Shown here one piece after another: positions 6,283 through 15,000 of a DNA stretch of 18,082 nucleotides. The first letter of the stretch is position 1; each line of letters begins with the position of its first letter. Under the pieces are notes generated by a model. It did no database searches. It was not told the DNA's origin and saw nothing but the letters and a program-made list of their open reading frames with translations. The translations under genes were made by a program, and so were the position numbers. Source of the stretch: Candidatus Hydrogenedentota bacterium (GTDB taxonomy: Bacteria; Hydrogenedentota; Hydrogenedentia; Hydrogenedentales; CAITNO01); assembly GCA_007118765.1 (NCBI GenBank), contig SKQZ01000081.1, forward strand, positions 1-18,082, written 5' to 3'.

Positions 6283-8352
6283 ATGACAGACTCCCCTGAT
6301 GATAAACGAGAACCGAATGAACCGATACAGACGCAAAAGAACAGGTTGCACGACGCAATCAGTCCCTATTTGCGTCAACACGCCAACAACCCTGTTCACT
6401 GGCAGCCGTGGGATGAGCAGGCATTTGAGCAGGCGCGACGTGAAAACAAACCCATTTTTCTATCCATTGGGTATGCGGCTTGTCATTGGTGCCATGTCAT
6501 GGAGCGCGAATCCTTTGAGAACCCCGATATCGCCGCCCTGCTGAACAAGCACTTTGTCAGCATTAAAGTGGACCGGGAAGAACATCCTGACTTGGACGCG
6601 CTTTATATGAACGTTGTGGTGGCCATGACCGGGCAGGGCGGATGGCCCATGAGTGTATTTTTGACGCCCGACCTCAAACCATTTTATGGCGGCACCTATT
6701 TTCCGCCGGAACGGCGCTATGGCATGCCGAGGTTTCGGGATGTACTGGAGCAGATTATGCTGCATTGGCAGCATAATGAGGCGGCGTTGACCGAAAACGC
6801 GGAAAAAGCGGTTGCTCTGTTGCGGCAACAGGCTGTTCCCGACACAACGGAAGCGGATGAGCCGGATGCAACGCTGCTTGATACGGCGGCACAGCAGTTA
6901 CAGCAGGGCTTTGACACGGAAAACGGAGGTTGGAGTGATGCGCCCAAATTTCCGTCGCCCGCAGCCATACGTCTGTTGCTGCGCGCGTATTGCCGCACAC
7001 AAAAGGCGTATCTGCTGTCTATGGCAACCACAACGCTCGATAAAATGCGAGACGGCGGCATATTTGACCAGCTGGGCGGCGGGTTCCATCGCTATACGGT
7101 GGACGCACAATGGCGGGTGCCTCATTTTGAAAAAATGCTGTATGACAATGCACAACTCGCGGAAGCCTATCTGGAAGCGTGGCAGATTACCGGCAATGCT
7201 GACTACCGGGCGACGGCAGAATCGGTATTGACCTATCTGCTGCGAGATATGCGTGACCCGTCCGGCGGTTTTTATGCCTCTCAAGACGCCGACAGTGATG
7301 GGGAGGAGGGGGCGTATTATTTGTGGTCCTATGAAGAAGTGTTGCAGCATCTTGGCACAGAGGCGGGACGCTGGTTTTGTAACTGTCATGGCATTCAGCC
7401 CGATGGCAATTTTTCGTCTCCGGAAGAAAGTCACGCGGGCCGGAATATCCCGTTGCGCGTTCAGGAAGATGCAGCGTTAGCGACGCCTCGTGCAACGTTG
7501 TTGCAGGTGCGCAACAACCGTGTGCCCCCGCAAACGGATGACAAAGTGGTGACTTCGTGGAACGCATTGACCATTACCGCCTTCGCCAAAGCTGCTCTTG
7601 CGCTGGGCGAGTCGCGCTATGGTGACGCGGCGTTAAAGGCGGGCTGTTTTCTGCGTGACGTGATGTTGCGTGACACTATGCTGTTGCGGGCATGGCGTCA
7701 GGGCGAGGCGAATTTGCCGGGTTATCTCGATGATTATGCCTGTACCGTAAACGCGTTTATTGACTTATACGAGTGTTCCGCTGATTCACGGTGGCTGACG
7801 CTGGCGCGAAATCTGGCGGATATGATGCTTGAAAAATTTCACAACGCGCAGCACGGCGGTTTTTATAGCACCAGCGAGGAGCACAAGCATTTGCTGGCAC
7901 GGCTGCAACCCTTTCACGATACTGCCGAACCGTCTGGAAACGCCCAGGCTACATTGGCATTGCTGCGGCTTGGCGTACTTTTCGATGCGGAACACTATAC
8001 GTCGCTTGCGCAGGAAACGATACGCACAGGGTTGCATCTCATGAGAAAGGCGCCAATGATGGCGTTGAATCTGTTGCTGGCGACGGAATTTCTGTTGCGT
8101 GGTGCGGATGAAATAACCGTCACAGGGGACCAAAACCACCCGCAGATGGCGGCTTTTCTTCGGGAAGTCGGCGCCTCCTTTATTCCCAATCGCGTCTTGA
8201 TTTACGGCGATGATGGTACAGGGCATCCTGAGGTTTCCGACACACATGCCGCAGGCGCATCAGAGTTGCCCACAGTGCGCGTTTGCAAGAACCGTACATG
8301 TCTGCCGCCCGCAACAACGCCGGAGGCACTGGCCGAGCAACTGCGCACATGA
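6283..8352 (+). CDS. Thioredoxin-domain protein of the YyaL/SSP411 (DUF255) family
   Basis: A complete 689-residue member of a widespread family (B. subtilis YyaL, mammalian SPATA20) whose reaction is not established. Residues 20-180 form a thioredoxin-like domain opening with NRLHDAISPYLRQHANNPVHW. It contains SIGYAACHWCHVMERESF, where CHWC (67-70) sits at the redox-active position. GQGGWPMSVFLTPD and PFYGGTYFPPE follow and are typical of the family. From about 190 onward the protein is a long helical region resembling six-hairpin glycosidase / sugar-epimerase barrels, with GGWSDAPKFP, GIFDQLGGGFHRY, VPHFEKMLYDNA, SQDADSDGEEG and DDKVVTSWNAL. It ends with the usual VCKNRTCLPP. No signal peptide is seen, so it is likely cytoplasmic. 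AAGGGA 9 nt upstream supports the ATG. It stands alone on the plus strand, divergent from topA and convergent with the signalling operon. Confidence 0.93.
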   Translation: MTDSPDDKREPNEPIQTQKNRLHDAISPYLRQHANNPVHWQPWDEQAFEQARRENKPIFLSIGYAACHWCHVMERESFENPDIAALLNKHFVSIKVDREEHPDLDALYMNVVVAMTGQGGWPMSVFLTPDLKPFYGGTYFPPERRYGMPRFRDVLEQIMLHWQHNEAALTENAEKAVALLRQQAVPDTTEADEPDATLLDTAAQQLQQGFDTENGGWSDAPKFPSPAAIRLLLRAYCRTQKAYLLSMATTTLDKMRDGGIFDQLGGGFHRYTVDAQWRVPHFEKMLYDNAQLAEAYLEAWQITGNADYRATAESVLTYLLRDMRDPSGGFYASQDADSDGEEGAYYLWSYEEVLQHLGTEAGRWFCNCHGIQPDGNFSSPEESHAGRNIPLRVQEDAALATPRATLLQVRNNRVPPQTDDKVVTSWNALTITAFAKAALALGESRYGDAALKAGCFLRDVMLRDTMLLRAWRQGEANLPGYLDDYACTVNAFIDLYECSADSRWLTLARNLADMMLEKFHNAQHGGFYSTSEEHKHLLARLQPFHDTAEPSGNAQATLALLRLGVLFDAEHYTSLAQETIRTGLHLMRKAPMMALNLLLATEFLLRGADEITVTGDQNHPQMAAFLREVGASFIPNRVLIYGDDGTGHPEVSDTHAAGASELPTVRVCKNRTCLPPATTPEALAEQLRT

Positions 8353-8366
8353 CGCATCCTGTGTTG

Positions 8367-11102
8367 CTATTGGCCTGAGATTTGTCCCCGCACCTTTTCA
8401 ATCAGCACCTTGATGGAGAATGGTTTTTGCAAGAAGTCCGTTGTGTTGTTGCCCACACCGTGGTCGGCCAATATATCCCCCGGATACCCGGACATGTACA
8501 ACACATTTGTTTCGGCGTGACAGGCGCAAATGTGTTTATAGAGGGTCGGGCCGTTCATATTGGGCATGACCACATCCGTTAACAAAAGGTGGATGGGGCC
8601 GTCATGTTTTTCGGCGATTGCCAGCGCTTCCTTGGCACTGGCGGCGGCCATCACAACGAACCCATATCGTTCCAATGCCCGCTGCGTAAGATGGCGTACT
8701 GCCTGCTCGTCTTCGACCAGCAACACCGTCTCCCCCTGCCCTTCATGTTTGGCGGCGGGATTGGGGGGCGTGTGAGGTGCATCTTGTTCGGCCCGGGGAA
8801 AGTATATCGTAAACACAGCACCGGCATCCGGTGCGCTTTCGACCGTAATATGACCGGCATTCTGCTTAACGGCCCCATATACGGTGGCGAGCCCCAGCCC
8901 CGTACCGCTGCCCACATCTTTTGTGGTAAAAAAGGGTTCGAAAATATGCTCCAGGGCATGGGCCTCCATACCGTGCCCCGTATCACGCACGGTAATGCGT
9001 GCGTATTCGCCGGGACTCAGTTCTGGAAACGCTTCGCAGGTCGTTTCATCAAGCACAGCCCCGGTAGTCTCAATAACCACCTTCCCCGGTCCGGTAATGG
9101 CATCGCGTGCGTTTACGACGAGGTTCGCAAGTATCTGGTCCATCTGGGACGGATCAATCCTGACGGGACAGAGATTTGCGCCGGGATTCCAGATAAGATC
9201 TATGTCCTCACCGATCAGGCGGCGCAACATTTTCAGCATGGCCGAAACGGTCTCGTTCAGGTTGATCGTGCGCGGCTGTACGGTTTGTTTTCTGGCGAAA
9301 GCAAGTAATTGCTGGGTGAGCGCGGCGGAACGTTTTGCAGCGAGCTCAATTTCTTCCAAATCGCTGTGGAGTTGACTGTTTTCATCCACCTGACTCATGG
9401 CGAGGTCGGCCTGACCGATTATCACGGACAGCATATTATTAAAATCGTGGGCAACGCCCCCGGCCAGCCGCCCGATAGATTCCATCTTCTGGGCTTGGAT
9501 CAATAGTTTCTGAAGCGTTTCACGTTCTTCTTCCGCCGCCTTGCGTTCCGTAATATCCACAACGGTGCCGCACGCAATCACATGGGGCTCGGGCTCATGT
9601 CGTAACAGGTCTGCCGCCACAATAACCCATCGGACGTCGCCGTTCTTGTGCACAAACCGCTTTTCCAATCCGTATTGTTCCACTTTTCCCGCTGTGTAGT
9701 TGCGGTTATAGGCGAGTTCCTGCTCCCAATCTTCAGGGTGGGTAATGTCCTTGACCGTCAGCGACAGCAATTCGTCGAGCGTATAGCCCACGATGCGCTG
9801 GAAACCATCGTTTGCATCCAGAAACTGTTGTGTCTCGACATTGACCAGCACAATGCCAACAGGGCTTGTCTCATAAATGCCGCGAAACCGCTCCTCGCTT
9901 TCCCGCAACGCAATCTCTGCTTCCTTGCGTTCCGTAATATCAGTGTGGGTTCCGGTGATGTGCTTGGTGGAACCATCGGCATTGCGTTCTGTCGTATAAC
10001 CATACGCCTGAATCCAGCGCCACGTATTCTGCTTTGTTTTCATGCGGAACTGGAGGTCGAAGTCGCTGCCGGCATTGATGCTTTCCTGCACATACGCCTC
10101 CGAGCGGGCAACGTCATCGGGATGCAGCAAGTCGCGCCAGGTATCGTAGGTAGCCGGCATCTCGTGCGGCTTGTATCCCAGTATGGTATACCATGTATCG
10201 TTGTAAAAAACTTTATCCTCGAAAGGCCAAAACTCCCAAATGCCGACACGCCCGGCTTGTAACGCCAGCGAAAGGCGTTCAGCGTTAACGCGCAGTGCGT
10301 TTATCACCTGTTTACGTTCTGTAATATCCAGCACAGTAAAGGTTGCGCCTTTGGCCCGATTGTGTTGGTCAATGGCAGCGCTGGTCAATAATACATCAAT
10401 CACCGTGCCGTCCTTGCGCATCATCCGGGTTTCCACGCTGCCAACGGCATCTTCCGATTCCCTAATCTGTCGGTACTTCTCCTGCCCGACAAAGGCGTAA
10501 TCGGCATCGCTGGGATATACCATGCGGGCATTCTGTCCAATAAGTTCATCCCGCTCATACCCGAGCATGGCGCAAAACCGGTCGTTTACCTCGACAAAAA
10601 CGCGGTTGATAACGGCGCCAATGCCCACCGGCGCCGCACGCATGACACCTTGCAAATACTGCTGTTGCGCCAGCATGACACGTGTGCGTCGGTTGAGCAA
10701 ATCCTCAACCCGCAACAAGGCCTTGACGGTCGCAATAAATTCGCGGTCGTCTACTGGCGCAGAAAGGAAGGCATCCGCACCGAGTTCACCGGGAATGTGA
10801 CTGACGTCTTCTTCCGAAGAAATCGCGGAAACAACCAGAATCGGTGTCGCATTCAACGCCGCATATTCCGGGGAACGCAACAGGCTACAGAGGTTGCGGC
10901 CATCCGGGTGCGACAGGTGCGAACCGACAATCACGAGGTCAGGGGCGCCGTGCTCAGTCATAAACGCAAGTGCGTCCCCGGTGTTATGAAAGGTATGCGA
11001 CTGAATCCCCTCTTTTTCCAACAGGCTGGAAAACCATTTCAGTTGCGATGCGTCATCATGTACCGCCACAACCGCGGTTGATGGCTTGTTCTTCCCATTC
11101 AT
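8367..11102 (-). CDS. Hybrid sensor histidine kinase: degenerate REC, three PAS, HisKA, HATPase, REC
   Basis: A 911-residue soluble kinase without membrane segments. Residues 8-130 are receiver-like but lack key residues: the phospho-acceptor position is Gly60 (VIVGSHLSHPDG) and the conserved Lys position is Ala115 (FLSAP), while Asp16-Asp17 remain. Three PAS domains follow at about 145-265, 275-393 and 400-521, each ending in a DITERK-type linker. The kinase core has the H-box AGGVAHDFNN (His552), N-box VVNARDA (Asn664), DTGHG (Asp707), FEPFFTTK and GSGTGLGLA. The C-terminal receiver (793-905) is intact, with Glu797/Asp798, Asp843, Ser871 and Lys893. AAAGGA lies 8 nt before the ATG. It is the last gene of the signalling operon, 18 bp after the cyclase. 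Its input is cytoplasmic and unknown; the partner of the C-terminal receiver is also unknown, the cyclase receiver being one candidate. Confidence 0.95.
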   Translation of the reverse strand: MNGKNKPSTAVVAVHDDASQLKWFSSLLEKEGIQSHTFHNTGDALAFMTEHGAPDLVIVGSHLSHPDGRNLCSLLRSPEYAALNATPILVVSAISSEEDVSHIPGELGADAFLSAPVDDREFIATVKALLRVEDLLNRRTRVMLAQQQYLQGVMRAAPVGIGAVINRVFVEVNDRFCAMLGYERDELIGQNARMVYPSDADYAFVGQEKYRQIRESEDAVGSVETRMMRKDGTVIDVLLTSAAIDQHNRAKGATFTVLDITERKQVINALRVNAERLSLALQAGRVGIWEFWPFEDKVFYNDTWYTILGYKPHEMPATYDTWRDLLHPDDVARSEAYVQESINAGSDFDLQFRMKTKQNTWRWIQAYGYTTERNADGSTKHITGTHTDITERKEAEIALRESEERFRGIYETSPVGIVLVNVETQQFLDANDGFQRIVGYTLDELLSLTVKDITHPEDWEQELAYNRNYTAGKVEQYGLEKRFVHKNGDVRWVIVAADLLRHEPEPHVIACGTVVDITERKAAEEERETLQKLLIQAQKMESIGRLAGGVAHDFNNMLSVIIGQADLAMSQVDENSQLHSDLEEIELAAKRSAALTQQLLAFARKQTVQPRTINLNETVSAMLKMLRRLIGEDIDLIWNPGANLCPVRIDPSQMDQILANLVVNARDAITGPGKVVIETTGAVLDETTCEAFPELSPGEYARITVRDTGHGMEAHALEHIFEPFFTTKDVGSGTGLGLATVYGAVKQNAGHITVESAPDAGAVFTIYFPRAEQDAPHTPPNPAAKHEGQGETVLLVEDEQAVRHLTQRALERYGFVVMAAASAKEALAIAEKHDGPIHLLLTDVVMPNMNGPTLYKHICACHAETNVLYMSGYPGDILADHGVGNNTTDFLQKPFSIKVLIEKVRGQISGQ

Positions 11103-11120
11103 CGCAGTTTTCCTTTGTTC

Positions 11121-12029
11121 TCAGGTCGGCTCGCAGTACACTACCTGATTGCGTCCATTTGCCTTTGCCTGATACAACGCAGCGTCTGCCTGTGCAATAA
11201 TCGCATCCAAAGAAGAACCCGTGCTGCACGTGGCCACGCCGATGCTGACGGTAACAGCAATATCACCGGCCTGTGTGGGGATTGGGCGTGCGGCGACTTC
11301 CGCGCACAAACGACCGAAGAAATCTTTGACGGCGGTCTTCTTGGGCTCGGGAACAATCAATAAGAATTCCTCGCCGCCAAATCGTCCCAGAATGTCATAT
11401 TTGCGAATGTGCTCTTGGATGCGCCGTACAAAACCACACAATACCTCATCGCCGACTTGGTGGCCGTATTTGTCGTTAACCTGTTTGAAGTGATCCAGAT
11501 CAAAGATTCCAACGCCAACATAGGACCCGGAGCGGGCGGCGCGCGCCAATTCACGTTCCAGGTTCTCCAAAATGGCCCTCCTGTTCAAAATGTCGGTGAG
11601 CGGATCATGGGTGGCCTGATAAGCCAGTGCATCACGTGTGTTGATTAACGCAGACTGTAGCTCCACCATTTTTTGTCCGACACCGACCCGTGCCCGCAAT
11701 TCTTTGGCATTATAGGGCTTGGAGATGAAATCATTGGCGCCGCTTTCAAGGCCCGCCACAATATCGCTCTCATCGTCCCGTGCCGTCAACAGGATGAGAT
11801 AAGGCGGGTTATCTTGTCTCGCCTCCTTGATTCGACGGCAGACCTCCGGCCCGTCCATTTTAGGCATGTTCCAGTCCAAAATGGCTATCCGTGGGGCGTC
11901 GGGCGCCTGCATGGCAGTCAATGCTTCCTGGCCGTCATTGGTGGTGACCGGCTCAAACTCCCATTGTTTGAGCATGGCTTCAAGCATCAAGCGCGAGGTC
12001 GGATCGTCTTCTGCAATTAACACCCTCAT
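11121..12029 (-). CDS. Response regulator diguanylate cyclase (REC-GGEEF)
   Basis: This 302-residue protein makes the second messenger c-di-GMP from two GTP and is WspR/PleD-like with a single receiver. The receiver (1-120) has the full set: Glu7/Asp8/Asp9, phospho-acceptor Asp52 (ILDWNMPKMDG), Thr82 and Lys104. The GGDEF domain (about 133-300) opens with ATHDPLTDILNRRA, has FDLDHFKQVNDKYGH, and carries the active-site loop RFGGEEF (GGEEF at 218-222). An RxxD motif (Arg209-Asp212) sits exactly five residues before GGEEF, the position of the inhibitory I-site, so product inhibition is expected. I start at the ATG before RVLIAEDD rather than one 12 codons upstream. This ATG overlaps the kinase stop as ATGA and has GGAG 5 nt before it. 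The overlap suggests translational coupling to the large kinase, whose Hpt is the likely phosphate donor (inference). Confidence 0.96.
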   Translation of the reverse strand: MRVLIAEDDPTSRLMLEAMLKQWEFEPVTTNDGQEALTAMQAPDAPRIAILDWNMPKMDGPEVCRRIKEARQDNPPYLILLTARDDESDIVAGLESGANDFISKPYNAKELRARVGVGQKMVELQSALINTRDALAYQATHDPLTDILNRRAILENLERELARAARSGSYVGVGIFDLDHFKQVNDKYGHQVGDEVLCGFVRRIQEHIRKYDILGRFGGEEFLLIVPEPKKTAVKDFFGRLCAEVAARPIPTQAGDIAVTVSIGVATCSTGSSLDAIIAQADAALYQAKANGRNQVVYCEPT

Positions 12030-12038
12030 AGTGTCTCC
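12026..12038 (-). promoter_or_regulatory. ATGA stop/start overlap with internal ribosome site
   Basis: The last codons of the large kinase (Met-Glu-Thr-Leu-stop, ATG GAG ACA CTA TGA) supply both a GGAG ribosome site and, through ATGA, the start codon of the cyclase. This is a classic layout for translational coupling and fixed subunit ratio. Confidence 0.75.
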
Positions 12039-15000
12039 ATGGCCTGTTCCGTATCGTTCAGGCATTGTTTAAGTTCCTGCAATAATTCCTTCATGCTGGT
12101 GGTCTCGCCTTCTTTGCCGGCGGTTTCCATTGCGGCGGCCACCTGACTGAGCGCCACAGCGCCCACATTGGCAGAAGCGCCCTTGATGCTGTGCGCCTGT
12201 CGTGTGGCGCCGGCGATGTCCCCTTTGTTCAACAGATCCTCCAAGTCCGCCAATTGTTGCGGCATGTCCCCGAGGAAAGTTGCCACCAGCACCTGTGCCA
12301 AATTCATGTCGTTCATGACACGTGCCAGTAATCCTGCCTTGTCAAACAAAACATCCCCGCCGTCCATTTCTGCGGGTTCCATTTCATCTTCCCGAGACTT
12401 TTCAAAAACATCTTTTACCCGCTTTTTTTCGGGCAGCCATTTCTTCAATACGTCGGCGAGCGCCCCCGGATCAAGAGGCTTCGATATGTAATCGTTCATT
12501 GTCGCCTCCATACAGGCATCCCGCGCTTCCTTTGTGATATGGGCTGTCATGGCGATGATGGGTACATTCGGGTCATCAATACGAGAGGTTGACTTACGAA
12601 TCTGACGTGATGCTTCCAAACCGTCCATTTCCGGCATCTGCACATCCATTAAGACCAGATCATAGGCATGTTTTGCGAGCGCGGCGAGTGCTTCGCGGCC
12701 ATTATTGACCACGTTTACGCTTACCCCCATCTTTTGTAACATGCCCACGGCGACCTGTTGATTCACGGTGTTGTCTTCCGCCAACAGAACGTGTGCATGG
12801 TACCGGCGCAGCTCGCGCACATAATGCCGCGTAACAATGGGGCGTCTGCGTGTCTTCTCGTCATCTTTATCGGAGGCCAGAGCCGCGCTCAAGCAATCAT
12901 AGAGGTCGGCCTGGCGCACCGGTTTTGTCAGGTACACGTCAAAGCCGATATACTCAAGCCGACGTGCATCGCCCCGTCGGCCGATGGATGTCATCATCAC
13001 CAGCGAGGTGCTGTTTAACGCTTCATCCTCTTGAATGGCACGGCCCAGGGTTTCGCCGTCCATGCCGGGCATGAGCATGTCCAAAATGGCGATATTGTAG
13101 GCGCGTCCGGCTTCTTTCGCCTCCCGCAGCATTTCCAGGGCCACCGTCCCGTTGGCTGCTTCAGCGGGCGTCATGCCGATGGCGCGCAATTGGGCGCAAA
13201 GCATTTCACGGTTTGCGGCGTTGTCGTCCACTACCAGGGTGCGTGCGCCGCGCAGATCGGCCGATGGCAACGTGTCGTGGCCGCTGTCTTCCCGTACGGG
13301 CAAGCGCACTACAAACCAGAACTCGGAACCTTCACCTTCCGTACTGGTGAATCCCACCTCGCCCTGCATCAATTCCACCAGTTGCTTGGTGATGGCCAGG
13401 CCCAGGCCGGTGCCGCCATATACACGGGTTGTGGTGGCGTCAACCTGCGTGAAGCTCTGGAAGAGTTTGTCTTGTTTGTCGGGCGGGATGCCGATACCCG
13501 TGTCGCGCACGGAAAAGCGCAAGAGCGCACCGGCCTCATTTTCGGAGAGTTTGGAGACGTTTACCACTACTTCGCCGGCATGGGTAAATTTGATGGCGTT
13601 TCCCGCAAGATTTGTTAGGATTTGACGCAACCGTCCGGGATCGCCCCGTAACCACGGCGGCACGTCCGGCTCGGCGGCGCAAACCAACTCCAACCCTTTT
13701 TCATCGGCTTTTACGCCGAGCAGCGTCGCGAAGTCATCGAGCAGACTGTGCAAGTCAAAGTCTATGGTTTCCAGTTCCAGCTTGCCTGCTTCAATCTTCG
13801 AAAAATCGAGGATATCGTTAATCAGCCACAACAATGATTCGCCGCTGTCACGAATAACCTCCGCACAACGCCGTTGTGAGGGGATCATATCCGTGTCGAG
13901 CAACAGCGTGGTCATGCCGATAATGCCATTTAAAGGTGTTCGGATTTCATGGCTGACATTGGCGAGAAATGCGCCCTTTGCCGCATTGGCCATTTCCGCC
14001 TCTGCCGCCATCTGATTGGCAAGCCCGATGGCTTCCTCAAGACGCCGGTTGGTTTCCAACAGTTCTTTCTCAGCCTGTTTGCGCTCTCTAATGTCGCGGG
14101 TGACGCCCTGAATGGCAATTGGCAGCCCCGCCTCATCTCTGATCATGGTCGCGTGTATTTCGAAAGGAGACAGCGTACCGTCCTTGTGAAACAGTTCAAC
14201 TTCAAGTAACGAGGATGATTCGTTATTCGCAATTGCTTCGGCCATTACTTCAGAGATGGTTGCCATTGTTTCCGGCGTACAATGATCCTGCAACGAGGTG
14301 CCGATATATTCTTCGGGCGTATAGCCGACGAGGCGTTCGCATGCCGGATTGATGTATGTGAACCGCAGCGTCATATCCATCTGCCAAATAGCATCCATGG
14401 TGTTTTCCGCCAGCAGCCGGTGTTTTTCCTCGCTCGCACGCAGTGCCTCTTCGGCTTCTTTGCGCGCCGTAATGTCGCTGTGCGACCCGGCCATTCGATA
14501 GGGGATGCCCTGTTCATCGCGAAGCGCCTCGCCGCGGGCCAATATCCAGAGGTAATGCCCGTCCCGGTGAAGGAAGCGGAACTCGATGGCGTATGTGTCT
14601 ATATTGCCCTTGAGGTACTGTTGCACGTAATCCATTACACGTGGCTTGTCATCGGGGTGAATGCGGTCCTCAAAGGTGGGAAAGGCGTTTGGCAGTTCTT
14701 CATCTTCATAGCCAATCATCTGCTTCCATTTTGGTGACAAGAACAAGTCGTTGGTACGAAGATCCCAATCAAAAATGCCGTCGTTACTGCCGTTTACGGC
14801 AAGCATATACTGCTCGCGACTCAGCTGCAATGCCTCTTCCGCCTTCTTTTGCTCGGTAATGTCGCGCACGGTTGCCTGCAGGAAAAGTTTCTTTTGCGTC
14901 ACAATCTTGTTTAACAAGACCGTGGCGGGAAAGGTCTCGCCATTGGCGCGTTGATGTACCCAGTCAAAATAATGTGCGCCCTCGCGCTGTGCAATGCTGA

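Noticed and set aside
9541..10330. Recurring DNA string like CGTTCCGTAATATC in the second kinase
   Set aside because: It encodes the DITERK linkers after each PAS domain. The repeats are explained by domain duplication and are not a separate element.
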